From Chthoniobacterales bacterium (lineage in GTDB: Bacteria > Verrucomicrobiota > Verrucomicrobiia > Chthoniobacterales > JACTMZ01), in contig VEQL01000009.1 in assembly GCA_018883245.1 (NCBI GenBank), positions 1-64,000 of the forward strand: 64,000 bases of DNA, written 5' to 3'. Of this stretch, positions 50,043-59,761 are shown piece by piece (position 1 is the stretch's first letter; every line of letters starts with the position of its first letter). The translations under genes were made by a program, and so were the position numbers. Under the pieces are notes generated by a model, which saw only the letters and a program-made list of their open reading frames with translations, had not been told where the DNA came from and did no database searches.

Positions 50043-51529
50043 GATTGCTCCACGGTGCGGGCCCGCTCGATGGCGCGGATCACGCCCATGGCCTTGTTGA
50101 TGGTTTCTTGATACTCGCCTTGCGGGGTGCTGTCGGCAACCACCCCGGCGCCGGCTTGCACATAAGCAGTGCCGTCCTTGAGCAGAACTGTGCGCAGGGC
50201 GATGCAGGAGTTGAGATTGCCGTCGTAGCCGAAGTAGCCCACGGCGCCCGCATAGCTGCAACGCTTGCTTTTCTCGAGTGCGTTGATGATTTGCATGGCC
50301 CGAACCTTCGGGGCGCCGGAGACTGTCCCGGCCGGGAATGTGGCACGCATGACGTCGTAGGTGGAGTGACCGGGAGACAACGAGCCGACGACATTCGACA
50401 CGATGTGCATGACGTGGCTGTAGCGCTCGATGGTCATGAAATCGGTGACGCGGACGGATTTGTATTCGGCGATGCGCCCGACGTCATTGCGAGCAAGGTC
50501 CACCAGCATGAGGTGCTCGGCGCGTTCTTTGGGGTCGGCGAGAAGTTTTTGCGCATTGGCATTGTCTTCCTCGGATGTCGATCCCCGGCGGATGGTGCCG
50601 GCAATGGGGCGGATCTGCACTTGCCCTTCATCGACGCGAACGTGCACTTCGGGCGAACTGCCGACGAGGTGAAATCCGGGGCAGCGGATGAGGAACATGT
50701 AGGGTGAGGGATTGATGAAGCGCAGCGCTCGGTAAAGCTCGAGTGGCGATCCGGTGTAAGGCGTGGCGAAGCGCTGGGAGAGGACAATCTGAAACACGTC
50801 GCCTGCGCGTATGTATTCTTTCGCTCGTTCGACGCTTGCAAGAAAATCGGCTTCGCCGGTATTCGACGATACGGGGGCGGGGGTCGGCGGGATAGAAGGC
50901 GACGAAGGCTTGAGCGAGGTGGGACGATCGAGTTGGGAGAGCAGGTCGCTGAGCTTGGCACACGCGGCCGCGTAAGCGGCCTGCGGGTCAGTGCCGGGGT
51001 AAGCGTTGACGATCACCTTGAGCCGGCGCGTGACGTGATCGAAAACCAGAACGCGGTCGGTGGTGAAAAAGTAGAGATCGGGCAGCCCAAGCGCGTCTTC
51101 CTGATGCGGAGGGACGGTGGGTTCGAAGTAGCGGACAGCGTCGTAAGACATGTAACCCACGCACCCCCCGGGAAAATGAAGAGTGCCTTCGGGGGCGCGC
51201 AGGCCGGACATCTCGCGCTCGAGTTCAGCCAGCGGATCCGCTACCCGGCCCGAGCGGACGACTTTCCCTTGCCGGCGGACTTCGAATTCGTTGCCGCGTG
51301 CGATGAATTCGCGCTCCGCGCCGGCGCCCAGTATGGAGTAGCGCCCGCTTCTCTCGTCCTGTTCGGCGGACTCGAAAAGGAAAGCCGGCTCCTCGCCTGA
51401 AATTTTGGCGAAGGCCGTCACCGGCGTCTCTGCATCCGAGACCAACTCCGTCCAGACGGGGACAACACGATGGTTCGCGGCAAGTGCAGCGAACTCTTCG
51501 CGGGATGGATGGATGTCAGGCACGGACAT
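50039..51529 (-). CDS. trpE: Anthranilate synthase component I, 496 aa
   Basis: The enzyme converts chorismate to anthranilate. The N-terminal region has [19 protein letters not shown], which carries the LLES-like Trp-feedback element. The C-terminal chorismate-binding half has [20 protein letters not shown] and [20 protein letters not shown]. The start at 51529 is a choice; an ATG at 51541 would add four residues. It is followed by trpG in the same transcript. Confidence 0.92.
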   Translation of the reverse strand: MSVPDIHPSREEFAALAANHRVVPVWTELVSDAETPVTAFAKISGEEPAFLFESAEQDERSGRYSILGAGAEREFIARGNEFEVRRQGKVVRSGRVADPLAELEREMSGLRAPEGTLHFPGGCVGYMSYDAVRYFEPTVPPHQEDALGLPDLYFFTTDRVLVFDHVTRRLKVIVNAYPGTDPQAAYAAACAKLSDLLSQLDRPTSLKPSSPSIPPTPAPVSSNTGEADFLASVERAKEYIRAGDVFQIVLSQRFATPYTGSPLELYRALRFINPSPYMFLIRCPGFHLVGSSPEVHVRVDEGQVQIRPIAGTIRRGSTSEEDNANAQKLLADPKERAEHLMLVDLARNDVGRIAEYKSVRVTDFMTIERYSHVMHIVSNVVGSLSPGHSTYDVMRATFPAGTVSGAPKVRAMQIINALEKSKRCSYAGAVGYFGYDGNLNSCIALRTVLLKDGTAYVQAGAGVVADSTPQGEYQETINKAMGVIRAIERARTVEQS

Positions 51530-51576
51530 GAGTGGCGGCATATTTAACGTGTTCCGCGTGGCGAACAACGGCAATT

Positions 51577-52035
51577 CTAGCCCCGGCGGTTGAAGGCGGC
51601 GGCAGTGCGGGCAGCTTCGCGCTCGGCTACACGTTGCTTCAAGTCTTGGCGTTTGTCGGGCGCCTTTTTGCCCTTGGCGATGCCGATCTGGACTTTGACG
51701 TGCCGGTTTTTCCAGTAAAGGCGGATCGCCGGGAGTGCGCAGCCTTGTTGTTCCACCATTTCACGGAGTTTGTGCAATTCCGCACGGTGGACAAGCAGCC
51801 GCTTCGGACGCTTGGCCTCGTGCTGCTCGTGACTGGCTCGTTCGTAAGGCTGGATGTCGAGTCCGTGCAGGAAGAGCTCGCCTTTGTCCAGCCGCGCGAA
51901 TGCATTCGTCATGTTGGCCAGGCCTGCACGGATGGATTTAACCTCTGTGCCCTTAAGGGACAGCCCCGCTTCGAAGCATTCGAGGATGTTGAAGCTGTGG
52001 CGCGCCTTGCGGTTGGTGACAATGTCGGTGCCCAT
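51577..52035 (-). CDS. smpB: SsrA-binding protein SmpB, 152 aa
   Basis: The SmpB fold is recognised by the N-terminal RKARHSFNILECFEAGLSLK and GTEVKSIRAG, and the basic C-terminal tail. It delivers tmRNA to stalled ribosomes. The ssrA gene is not in the window. It is transcribed with rpoZ upstream. Confidence 0.95.
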   Translation of the reverse strand: MGTDIVTNRKARHSFNILECFEAGLSLKGTEVKSIRAGLANMTNAFARLDKGELFLHGLDIQPYERASHEQHEAKRPKRLLVHRAELHKLREMVEQQGCALPAIRLYWKNRHVKVQIGIAKGKKAPDKRQDLKQRVAEREAARTAAAFNRRG

Positions 52036-52070
52036 GGCGGGCCTCCCTTGGCGCCGATCGGCGGGTGGCG

Positions 52071-52289
52071 TCAGGCCGCCGCGGCGCTGTCGGCCGCGCG
52101 ACCGCGGGCGGACAGCTTGCCTTCGCCGATTTCCTTCAGTGCAATATCGATGAAGCCCATGCCTGGCTCGACCTCGACGAGAGGGCGGCTCGTGGCGTTG
52201 AGTTGCCTGACGCGGCGCGAGACGAGATTAACCAGAATTTTGTCGTTGCCGACAGTTTCGCGGGCTTTTTCGAGGAGCATTGGATTCAT
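52071..52289 (-). CDS. rpoZ: RNA polymerase omega subunit, 72 aa
   Basis: The omega signature is in KILVNLVSRRVRQLNATSRP, with a C-terminal Ala-rich tail. It helps assemble RpoC. It lies at the head of rpoZ-smpB-trpE-trpG, unusual company for a polymerase subunit. Confidence 0.88.
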   Translation of the reverse strand: MNPMLLEKARETVGNDKILVNLVSRRVRQLNATSRPLVEVEPGMGFIDIALKEIGEGKLSARGRAADSAAAA

Positions 52290-52381
52290 GAAAGTGTTTT
52301 TGCGTGGATTGTGTGGTCCGCGCCTGTGACCCTTAAGAATAGGAAAGCCAAAGACACAACGTCAACCGTAAATTCGCGGGT

Positions 52382-52411
52382 TTGACATCGGGCAGTGCCC
52401 TGCCAAACAAT
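52382..52411 (+). promoter_or_regulatory. Likely sigma-70 promoter of tRNA-Cys
   Basis: TTGACA at 52382-52387 is a perfect -35 box. An 18-base spacer leads to AACAAT (52406-52411), a fair -10. The expected start at about 52419 lies 10 bases before the tRNA. The spacer contains the palindrome GGGCA-G-TGCCC. Confidence 0.5.
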
Positions 52412-52428
52412 GTCGTGTTGCAAGATTT

Positions 52429-52500
52429 GGCGGGGTAGCCAAGTGGTAAGGCCGGGCTCTGCAAAAGCCCTATGCGTCGGTTCGATTCCGACCCTCGCCT
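52429..52500 (+). tRNA. tRNA-Cys (GCA)
   Basis: Acceptor strands GGCGGGG and CCTCGCC pair (one G-T). The anticodon arm GGGCT, loop CTGCAAA, AGCCC gives anticodon GCA. The T arm is GTCGG, loop TTCGATT, CCGAC. CCA is not encoded. Confidence 0.95.
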
Positions 52501-52505
52501 CTCTT

Positions 52506-53042
52506 TCATTGCACAAGTTCAAGTCGCATCACATCCACCTCTTGCGTGGAAAGCGCGCGGTTCGCTGCAGCAGCGATTTCGGCACTGCTGCCACGGTTGA
52601 AGGTGAGTGTGAGGGTGCCTTGGTGAAACTCCGCCCGCGGCGCGGCGGGTGTTCCGGCGAGTGCGGCGCGCACCTTTGCCAGAACGATCGCTTGGCGGAA
52701 GAGTGGCACCTGCTGCGGCGAATCAGGCGTTCCTGCCTTTTTGACCACGAGGGAACGTGCGGGTGCGACCCAGGTGCAGTCGCCTCGGATGGAAGATGTC
52801 AGTTCTTCTGTTGCAGGCTTCGGCTTTGGCTGGGGCTTTGCCAGTGACGTTCGCAGCGGGGGGCGAGATTTGCCTTCAAGAGATTTTGTCGTCACAGCGG
52901 GTTTGGGCGAAGGCAAAGAGGCTCCCACGGCCACAGGGGGCGGAGGGGGGACAGATTGGTGCGTGCCGGCGCATCCTGCAATGAGCAGGCTCGCGGTCCC
53001 TGCCATCGTGACGAGAGCCTTGCCTGACATGCCGCGGAACAT
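52506..53042 (-). CDS. Lipoprotein of unknown function, 178 aa
   Basis: The signal peptide ends in LLIAGC, a good lipobox at Cys24. A Pro-rich stretch (PPPPPVAVGASLPSPKP) and a Pro/Lys-rich linker follow, then a compact C-terminal domain (residues about 88-178, beta strands such as AEFHQGTLTLTFNRGS). No family is recognised. The stop is 5 bases beyond tRNA-Cys on the opposite strand. It diverges from the LysM gene with starts three bases apart; Met5 is an alternative start. Confidence 0.6.
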   Translation of the reverse strand: MFRGMSGKALVTMAGTASLLIAGCAGTHQSVPPPPPVAVGASLPSPKPAVTTKSLEGKSRPPLRTSLAKPQPKPKPATEELTSSIRGDCTWVAPARSLVVKKAGTPDSPQQVPLFRQAIVLAKVRAALAGTPAAPRAEFHQGTLTLTFNRGSSAEIAAAANRALSTQEVDVMRLELVQ

Positions 53043-53045
53043 ATC

Positions 53046-53939
53046 ATGCGCATCATGATGAAACCAGCGACAAGGAAACGGGTGGTCACGAGAGTAGTCC
53101 TTTTGTCCTTATTGCCGATTTTTTTGGCGGGATGCGACCTGCTGACCGTTTCGCAGACTGGTAGGAATATTCGCGAGGGTAATGAGGCGTTGCAGCGCGG
53201 CGAAGTGCAAAGGGCGGTGCAATACTACGAGACAGCGCTCGACGGCACCATGCTTTCAGCCGAAGCGCATTATCGTCTGGGTTTGCTTTACGAGGATCAG
53301 CTGAAAAACGAGGTGGGGGCGCTTCATCACTTCGAGCGTTACCTTGAGTTGGCGCCACAGGGGCAATTTTCGACCGACGTAAAAAGCTATGTGGAGCGGT
53401 TGAGGCTGACGATTGTTTCGCGGCTGTCGGAAGGTTCGATGATGCCGGCGCGCGAGGCCTCCCGCCTGAAGAACGAGAATCTCGAGCTTCAGCGGCAAGT
53501 GGCAGAATTGCGCAAAGGCGGGGGTCTCAGGCCTGCGGCGGATTCACATCGCGCCGTTGCGTCTCTGCCGGCGGCAACGCCGGAACCTTCGACGAGGCCG
53601 GCCATGGTCGTAGCCGCGACGCCTCCGCCCGCTCCCGCGCCGGCAGCAACGCCTGAGCCTGAGGTCCGCCGCGCTCTTCCGGTCGGCGCTGGTGCGTCCG
53701 CTTCATCTGCGGCTGCGGTGGCGCCCGTTTCGGCTCCCGCAGGAGCACCGCAGGCAACGCCGGCGCAAGCATCGGCTGCCGGACGAACTCACACCGTCCA
53801 GAAGGGCGAGACCTTGGCTGCGATTGCCCGAAAGTATTACGGCAGCACCGGCCAGTGGCCGAAGATTGCGGAGGCGAACAAGGATGTGTTTCCTGATCCG
53901 ACCAAGCTCAAGCCGGGAATGGTGCTGCGCATTCCTTGA
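53046..53939 (+). CDS. LysM- and TPR-containing lipoprotein, 297 aa
   Basis: The signal peptide has a lipobox (LPIFLAGC). A tetratricopeptide-like part follows (NEALQRGEVQRAVQYYETAL and GALHHFERYLELAP, residues about 45-110), then a Pro/Ala-rich linker. The C-terminal LysM domain (HTVQKGETLAAIARKYYGST ... KLKPGMVLRIP, residues 250-297) binds peptidoglycan. It is probably an outer-membrane protein attached to the cell wall. Confidence 0.82.
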   Translation: MRIMMKPATRKRVVTRVVLLSLLPIFLAGCDLLTVSQTGRNIREGNEALQRGEVQRAVQYYETALDGTMLSAEAHYRLGLLYEDQLKNEVGALHHFERYLELAPQGQFSTDVKSYVERLRLTIVSRLSEGSMMPAREASRLKNENLELQRQVAELRKGGGLRPAADSHRAVASLPAATPEPSTRPAMVVAATPPPAPAPAATPEPEVRRALPVGAGASASSAAAVAPVSAPAGAPQATPAQASAAGRTHTVQKGETLAAIARKYYGSTGQWPKIAEANKDVFPDPTKLKPGMVLRIP

Positions 53940-53960
53940 GCTGCGCAAAGGCGGGGCTGA

Positions 53961-54566
53961 TCAGTTCGCGTATTTGACTGAGCAACCGTAGGCCGTGGTC
54001 CGAGGCTCCGAAACTTTCTTTCCGGCGAGCGTTTCGTCCAAAGCTTGTTTGACGAAGTTTTTTGCGCCGGTGACATCTGCGGGATCCGTCGATTTTTTGT
54101 CATCGATCGCGCCCGCGTAAACGACGATGCCGCTGCCGTCGATGACGAAGAGTTCCGGCGTGACCTTCGCATCGTAGAGTCTGCCCACCGTGCCTTCCTC
54201 GTCGATTAGGATGGCCGTAGGTGCGGCGCTTTTTTCCTGTTTGGTTTTGTTGGTCTCCTCGCGGCTCATGTGTCCCTGCTTGCCGGGGGCGGATGACACG
54301 ATCGACAGCCAGACGACGTCTTTGCCTGTGTATTCCTTCTGAAGCTTCTGCATGTTGCCGCTGTCATAGTGCTTTTTGACGAACGGGCATCCGTGATTGA
54401 GCCATTCCAAGACCACGACCTTGCCTTTGAAATCGGACAGTTTGTGGCTCTTGCCATCGGAGTCCGTGAGCGTGAAGTCAGGCGCTTGCTCACCGGGCGC
54501 GGGCGCGGCATGGCACGCGGCGGCGAATAATGCGAACGCAACGAAGGATAGGATTTGTGTTTTCAT
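53961..54566 (-). CDS. Thioredoxin-fold peroxiredoxin-like protein, 201 aa, periplasmic
   Basis: A signal peptide (MKTQILSFVAFALFAAACHA) precedes a redoxin-type fold: PDFTLTDSDGKSHKLSDFKG, VVVLEWLNHGCPFVKKHYDS and TPELFVIDGSGIVVYAG. A single active-site Cys sits in HGCPF; no CxxC pair is present. The gene is coupled by ATGA to the dsbD-type gene upstream, so its partner may be DsbD. LAAACHA could also be read as a lipobox. Confidence 0.75.
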   Translation of the reverse strand: MKTQILSFVAFALFAAACHAAPAPGEQAPDFTLTDSDGKSHKLSDFKGKVVVLEWLNHGCPFVKKHYDSGNMQKLQKEYTGKDVVWLSIVSSAPGKQGHMSREETNKTKQEKSAAPTAILIDEEGTVGRLYDAKVTPELFVIDGSGIVVYAGAIDDKKSTDPADVTGAKNFVKQALDETLAGKKVSEPRTTAYGCSVKYAN

Positions 54567-56644
54567 GGTCTATGCGTGTTGTCAGTTATCCCGACCGATC
54601 GCAGGACGATCTGTTCGGTGAGAATTTCGGGAAGGATCACGGGGTCATTCGCGCGACCCGCAGGATAAAACAAGTAAAAAGGAACCCCGACTCGGCCGAA
54701 TCGGGCAAGCTTGCGAGTGATCTCGGGGTTGCTGTTTGTCCAGTCCGCAAGCATGGGGACGATGCCTTGTCTGGCGAAGCCCTCGCGGACCGCCGCCGTA
54801 TCGATCGCGGTGCGCATGTTGAATTTGCATGTGATGCACCAATCGGCGGTGAAATCCAGGAAGACGGGTTTGCCCTCGGCCAGGAGTCGTTGCAGCTTGG
54901 CTTCGGAATAAGGAATCCATGAAATGCCTCCGGCCTGAGCAGGTGAGGATTTTTCGGCGGCCGCGATCGTTGTGCGGGCGAAAAGGTTGCCTGCGAAGTA
55001 ACCCAGCCCGACGAAAAGCGAGAGCGCGATGCCCAGTGCGGCGAACGTCTTGGCGCGCGTGGATGACAGCGGTCCTAGGAACGCCCCGTAGAGCCACGCC
55101 GCCAAGGCGAGGCAAAGATAGGATGCGGAGGCCCATATGACGGCCTCGGTGCCGCGCTGTTGTCCGATGACGTAAAGAAGCCAGAGGAGGGTGGCTGCGA
55201 GGGGAAAGCCCATGAACTGCTTGAGCCTTTCCATCCACGCACCGGGTTTCGGCAGAAATTTCATCCATCCGGGTTTCGCCGCCAGCAGCAGGTAAGGAAA
55301 TGCCATGCCGCCTGCGATGGCACCGAACATGGCGAAAATGACGGCAGGCGTCTGGGCGAAGGCGAAGCCGAGTGCCGTCCCGAGGAACGGCGCGGTGCAA
55401 GGTGTGGCCAGTAGCGTTGCGAGGATTCCCTGGGTAAAGGATCCGGCCAGGCCCCCGTGGCTGCCTGCCTCCGCGATGCCTTGGGCGGCGCGCCCGGGCA
55501 GAACGATTTCAAAAACGCCGAAAAGGTTGAGGGCGAAGAGAAAAACAATGGCGCCTATGACAAAGTTGAACCATGGACTCTGGAACTGGAAGGCCCACGT
55601 GACCTCGCTCCCGGCCGACTTGAGTGCGATGACGACGGCGGCCAAGCCAAGGAACCAGAAAAAAATTCCTCCGACAAAGGCGAGACCGTGTTTGAGGATG
55701 GCTGAGCGCGAGTCGCCGGCTTGGCGCATGAAGCCGAAAACCTTGAGGGAGATGACCGGCAGGACGCAGGGCATGAGATTGAGGATGAATCCGCCGAGGG
55801 CGCCGAACAGCAGGTAAGTCCAGAATCCCGTGGTGCCCCCCGGAGTTTGGGTGGCCGGGGAGCTTATCGTTGTCTTGCTCTCGACAACCCAGCCGCGACG
55901 TTCGCCGTTATCAACAGCCAGCACGCCGCGAACCGGAGCGGAGTCGGCAACCGGTATGGCAAGTGTTGCCGAGCCATCCGATATCTGGCTTGGCGCTGTG
56001 TGGCCGACAGGATGTTCATTGTCCGCGAAGGGATAGAAATCGGCACGCTTTGCGCCCTCGGCATCCCGGATGGAGAGGTTCCATCCCGTGGAAGTGCGCG
56101 ACCACTCGAGCGCGAAAGGAGGCGCTTGTCCGGACGGGACGAGAGCGGTGAACTTGGTGAAAAGTTCCGCGTTGGCCGGCTCCGCATCAGGGGCAACGGG
56201 AAGGGCGAGGTTCAGTTCGGCTTTGCCTGGGATGCAGATGGCTTCGCAAACCAGCCAAGTCGATTTCGCGCGAAACTCGACTTCTCTCGCCTCGGTAACG
56301 GGCGCAGTCACGGTTCGGACGAGCAGAACTTCGTCGCGATAGGCATAAACTTGGATGTCACCCGGTTCGACGAGGCGCTGCGGCAAAGGCCAGGAGACTG
56401 GTCCAGCCTCGAAGCCGGCGGGCAGTTCGAGGTCGAAGGTGGTGGCGAGTCCGGAGTCGCCCGGGTTTTCCCAGTAGGTGTGCCAGCCGGGCGCCATGCG
56501 CAGATGGAGGCCGAGGCGGAACGGTCTTCCCGGGACGATCGCCGTGGTGTCCGCAACCAGCGAAGCCTCGACCAGTTTCTTTCCCTGGTAAGTCTGTGCC
56601 GCCAACGGCGAAACAAGCAGTGCCAGAAAAAGCAGTGCGCGCAT
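54563..56644 (-). CDS. dsbD: DsbD/ScsB-type thiol-disulfide interchange protein, 693 aa
   Basis: A signal peptide (MRALLFLALLVSPLAAQ) precedes an N-terminal periplasmic domain (to about 280). A membrane domain of about eight helices (about 295-585) has a conserved Cys and Pro context in GIFATLLATPCTAPFLG-type motif. A C-terminal thioredoxin domain carries WCITC (602-606). It moves electrons from the cytoplasm to periplasmic proteins. thiG lies just upstream (6 bases). Confidence 0.85.
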   Translation of the reverse strand: MRALLFLALLVSPLAAQTYQGKKLVEASLVADTTAIVPGRPFRLGLHLRMAPGWHTYWENPGDSGLATTFDLELPAGFEAGPVSWPLPQRLVEPGDIQVYAYRDEVLLVRTVTAPVTEAREVEFRAKSTWLVCEAICIPGKAELNLALPVAPDAEPANAELFTKFTALVPSGQAPPFALEWSRTSTGWNLSIRDAEGAKRADFYPFADNEHPVGHTAPSQISDGSATLAIPVADSAPVRGVLAVDNGERRGWVVESKTTISSPATQTPGGTTGFWTYLLFGALGGFILNLMPCVLPVISLKVFGFMRQAGDSRSAILKHGLAFVGGIFFWFLGLAAVVIALKSAGSEVTWAFQFQSPWFNFVIGAIVFLFALNLFGVFEIVLPGRAAQGIAEAGSHGGLAGSFTQGILATLLATPCTAPFLGTALGFAFAQTPAVIFAMFGAIAGGMAFPYLLLAAKPGWMKFLPKPGAWMERLKQFMGFPLAATLLWLLYVIGQQRGTEAVIWASASYLCLALAAWLYGAFLGPLSSTRAKTFAALGIALSLFVGLGYFAGNLFARTTIAAAEKSSPAQAGGISWIPYSEAKLQRLLAEGKPVFLDFTADWCITCKFNMRTAIDTAAVREGFARQGIVPMLADWTNSNPEITRKLARFGRVGVPFYLFYPAGRANDPVILPEILTEQIVLRSVGITDNTHRP

Positions 56645-56650
56645 GATGTG

Positions 56651-57436
56651 TCAGGTAGTTTGCAAAAATGCGGTGAGGGGACTGGTCGGTGCCGCAGTTT
56701 CCCCTTGAGCGGGCAGACCGGCTTCACGCGCATCGCGCCCCGCCTCGACCGCCATACGGAAGGCCCGCGCCATGGCAACGGGATTTTCCGCCACGGCGAT
56801 GGCCGTGTTGATCAGCACCGCGTCGGCGCCCATTTCCATTGCCTCGGCCGCGTGGCTGGGTGCACCGAGACCGGCGTCCACAATAACCGGCACGCGGGCT
56901 TGCTCGATGATGATGGCAATCTGCGCGCGCGTTTCGATCCCGCGGTTGCTTCCGATGGGAGAGCCGAGCGGCATCACGGTCGCTGCCCCCGCATCCTCCA
57001 GCCGTTTGGCCAGGACCGGGTCGGCATTGATGTAAGGAAGCACAGTGAACCCCTCGGCTGCCAGGATCTCGGTGGCTCGCAGCGTCTCGATCGGATCGGG
57101 GAGCAGGTATTGCGGGTCGGGATGAATCTCCAGCTTCACCCATTTGGGAAGTCCCGCGGTGGCGGCCAGCCGCGCGAGGCGCACAGCTTCCTCCGCGTTC
57201 ATGGCTCCGCTGGTGTTCGGAAGCAGGAGAAATTTTTCGGGATCGATGAAATCGAGGATGTTGGCGAACGGGTCTTTGGTTCCGCTGAGATCCGCGCGTC
57301 GAAGCGCGACGGTCACAATCTCCGACCCGCTCGCCGCCAGCGCGTCGCGCATGAGTTCGTGCGAGGCGAACTTTCCCGTGCCGAGAAGAAGCCGCGAGCG
57401 GAAGGTGCGGCCTGCGATGACCAGTGGCTTGCTCAC
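56651..57436 (-). CDS. thiG: Thiazole synthase ThiG, 261 aa
   Basis: ThiG makes the thiazole ring of thiamine from DXP, dehydroglycine and ThiS-thiocarboxylate. The TIM-barrel start [13 protein letters not shown] and the Schiff-base lysine K101 in [10 protein letters not shown] are present, and the phosphate-binding GGxGxP-like turn reads [20 protein letters not shown]. It is coupled by ATGA to the chagasin gene. No thiS or thiF is adjacent, and no TPP riboswitch was seen. Confidence 0.95.
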   Translation of the reverse strand: MSKPLVIAGRTFRSRLLLGTGKFASHELMRDALAASGSEIVTVALRRADLSGTKDPFANILDFIDPEKFLLLPNTSGAMNAEEAVRLARLAATAGLPKWVKLEIHPDPQYLLPDPIETLRATEILAAEGFTVLPYINADPVLAKRLEDAGAATVMPLGSPIGSNRGIETRAQIAIIIEQARVPVIVDAGLGAPSHAAEAMEMGADAVLINTAIAVAENPVAMARAFRMAVEAGRDAREAGLPAQGETAAPTSPLTAFLQTT

Positions 57437-58104
57437 GGAGCGGAAGAGGGGGCGGGCGATTTTTCTGGTCCCGTGACTTCGAGGCGGAAGGCAAAGGCGG
57501 CCGCGACTTGTTCAGGCGGTTCCCATGGGCGGCGGTAAACGAGTTTGATATCCTGCGTCCCGGGCTTGACGGCCTGCAGGGTGATCACCGTGTCGCCCGG
57601 GGCTCCGAAAAGCACGTTCCCGCCCTGGCGTGCCACCAATTCGCTGCCGTGATAGATTGCTACTCCGTCTTCGAAATCGCGCAATTCCCAATTGTAGCCT
57701 GTGCTGGGATTCGACTCGAGGCTGATGCGAACGAGATTGCCGGTGCTGGCACGGACAATTTTGCCGTGGTTTTTGGCGGACACTTCGACCGTCCCGCTCA
57801 CGGGGATGCTTGCGGGCACCTCTTGGTCTCCGGGCAGCGGGCCGATCAATTCGCCGGTCGATTCCGGATTGGGCGAATCCTTCGGCGGTTCGATCTCGAA
57901 ATTTTCCGTCTTCGGTGTCGCCGAAAGATCGATCTTTTGCTCGAGCTTGGGAGAGTTTGCATCGGGTGTGGCGGCGGGTGCGGGCGTCTCATCGGCGGAG
58001 ATTTCCAACTCGGGGATGACCACGCTGTTGGAAGCAACGGGGTCTTCCGCGCGGAGGCCCGGCTGGATGGCGAAAGTCGCCAGGAGCAAGACGAAGCGTT
58101 TCAT
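57433..58104 (-). CDS. Chagasin-family (I42) protease-inhibitor-like protein, 223 aa
   Basis: A signal peptide ([19 protein letters not shown]) precedes a Pro/Glu-rich linker (20-100). The C-terminal chagasin domain has NPSTGYNW (132-139), GAPGD (167-171) and RRPWEP (191-196). These match the three loops that enter the active site of papain-like cysteine proteases. It would act in the periplasm or outside the cell. It is coupled by ATGA to thiG, with start 58104 the best fit. Confidence 0.82.
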   Translation of the reverse strand: MKRFVLLLATFAIQPGLRAEDPVASNSVVIPELEISADETPAPAATPDANSPKLEQKIDLSATPKTENFEIEPPKDSPNPESTGELIGPLPGDQEVPASIPVSGTVEVSAKNHGKIVRASTGNLVRISLESNPSTGYNWELRDFEDGVAIYHGSELVARQGGNVLFGAPGDTVITLQAVKPGTQDIKLVYRRPWEPPEQVAAAFAFRLEVTGPEKSPAPSSAP

Positions 58105-58136
58105 CCTCGACAGTATGGCTGCAGGCTGCGCGTTTC

Positions 58137-58619
58137 TCAACTCCTCCGGTCGGTGGCGAGCGTGATCACCTTCCAGAGGGGTTCGCATCCTTCTTCCAGC
58201 GTCAGCCATGCGTAGGAAGCCGGCGCCCCGTGATTGGCCTTCCCCACCGATCCGGGATTCAAATAGCGCACCCCGCCGCAGGTCTCGTCGCGCGGCACAT
58301 GCGTATGCCCGTGGAGTGCGAACGCTGCGCCGTCCGGCACGAGGCCCGGGGGTTCATGCACGAGGTAAAATGTGCGTGCGCCGCGCCGGAGCTTGAGAGT
58401 GTCCGGTGCGAGACGGTGCGGGTCGCAATTTCCCCGGACGGCACTCACCGGCGGCCCCAATGACTGCAGCAACGCGAGCGTCTCAGTGTTGCAGACGTCG
58501 CCGAGATGCCAGATTTCGTCGGCGCCGGCGATCGCGTCCGCAACCTCGTCGGGAAGTCGGTTGTGGGTGTCGGCGATCACCGCGATGCGCATCCGTCTCT
58601 TGCCGTCGGTTTGTTTCAT
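58137..58619 (-). CDS. YfcE-type metallophosphoesterase, 160 aa
   Basis: The calcineurin-like motifs IADTHNR, WHLGDVCN, GNCD and ALHGHTHVP are all present, giving the two-metal site of YfcE/MJ0936-type phosphodiesterases. ATG at 58619 overlaps the dgt stop (ATGA), which supports this start; an internal ATG (58592) gives the more usual N-terminus MRIAVIADTH. Confidence 0.85.
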   Translation of the reverse strand: MKQTDGKRRMRIAVIADTHNRLPDEVADAIAGADEIWHLGDVCNTETLALLQSLGPPVSAVRGNCDPHRLAPDTLKLRRGARTFYLVHEPPGLVPDGAAFALHGHTHVPRDETCGGVRYLNPGSVGKANHGAPASYAWLTLEEGCEPLWKVITLATDRRS

Positions 58620-59758
58620 GGCTTCCCGAGCAGGCGCTCGTGCTCGAGGAGCAGGTAGCGGTCGGTCATTCCTGCAATGTAGTCTCCGGCGGCTCGGTAA
58701 AGCCCGCAGTTTGGCACGCGCCGCGTAGCCTCGCGCCCGATCTGGCTCGGGTCGCGGATGTAAGCGGCAAAAACAGCCGCCATCATTTCACAGGCTCGTT
58801 GGTTGGCGCCGTTGACTTCGGGATGGAAGTAGAGATTCGCGTAGAGAAAACGGCGTAGCGTCTTGGCTTCCGCCGCGGTGCGCTCGCTATAGCCGATGAG
58901 AAGATCCGGATGCCGACGGACATCGTCCGCGTTTCTGACACCCGCGATCGCGATGCGCGCGGAACTCGCCTCAAGGACGTCTTCGATCAGGTGATTCGAA
59001 AGCAGACGCGCGAGACTTAGGCGTGCAGTTTTGGCGTCGGCACCGGCCAGGTCCAAGCCGCTCTCCCGTGAAATGTCGGCGCACAGCGCGACATCGGAGA
59101 GTTGCGCGGGATGAATGAGGCCCGCTTCGAGTCCGTCCTGCACATCGTGCGCGTAATAGGCGATTTCGTCGGCGAGATCCGCGATCTGGCCCTCGAGGCA
59201 TGCGCAGGAGTGCGAACCGAGGCCAGGTGTGCTGCGGGCAGAGGCGTGCTTTTGCAGACCCTCGAGCACCTCGCGGGTGAGGTTGAGACCCTCGAAATCC
59301 TCGTAAGGACTTTCCAAAAGCGTGACGACGCGCAGGCTCTGGTCGTTGTGGTCGAATCCGCCATGATCCACGAGCAGGCGGTCGAGCGTCTCTTCGCCCG
59401 AGTGACCGAAAGGGGAGTGTCCGAGGTCATGGGCCAAGGCCACCGCTTCGGCCAGGTCCTCGTTCAGTCCCAAGGCGCGGGCCAGGGTGCGGCTGATCGA
59501 GGCGACTTCCATCGTGTGTGTGAGGCGCGTCCGGTAATGGTCGCCTGTTCCGTTGAGGAAAACCTGCGTTTTGTATTCCAGGCGGCGAAAGGCCGCGGAA
59601 TGGATGATGCGCGCGACGTCCCGCTGGTATTCGGTGCGCCAACGATGAGGCGCCTGACTGTGGATCCGTCCCCGGCTGCAGGCGGACATTTGAGCGAAAG
59701 GCGCGAGAGTGCGCTCCTCGATCTGCTCCGACTCCTCCCGTTTGCGCAGGATGCTCAT
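58616..59758 (-). CDS. dgt: dGTP triphosphohydrolase (HD domain), 380 aa
   Basis: The HD-domain motifs are RRLEYKTQVFLNGTGDHYRT and LTHTMEV, with AHDLGHSPFGHSGE supplying the HD pair, plus DEIAYYAHDV further on. It hydrolyses dGTP and other dNTPs and can lower nucleotide pools or limit phages. It sits between the ABC ATPase and the phosphoesterase; stop and start overlap the latter. Confidence 0.92.
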   Translation of the reverse strand: MSILRKREESEQIEERTLAPFAQMSACSRGRIHSQAPHRWRTEYQRDVARIIHSAAFRRLEYKTQVFLNGTGDHYRTRLTHTMEVASISRTLARALGLNEDLAEAVALAHDLGHSPFGHSGEETLDRLLVDHGGFDHNDQSLRVVTLLESPYEDFEGLNLTREVLEGLQKHASARSTPGLGSHSCACLEGQIADLADEIAYYAHDVQDGLEAGLIHPAQLSDVALCADISRESGLDLAGADAKTARLSLARLLSNHLIEDVLEASSARIAIAGVRNADDVRRHPDLLIGYSERTAAEAKTLRRFLYANLYFHPEVNGANQRACEMMAAVFAAYIRDPSQIGREATRRVPNCGLYRAAGDYIAGMTDRYLLLEHERLLGKP

Positions 59759-59761
59759 CGC

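Noticed and set aside
55721-57538. A 605-codon plus-strand open frame
   Set aside because: It is antisense to dsbD and thiG and shows no domain; Arg/Gly-rich shadow.
57437-58200. TPP riboswitch upstream of thiG
   Set aside because: thiG is preceded by an overlapping chagasin gene and no conserved TPP motif was seen before that gene either.
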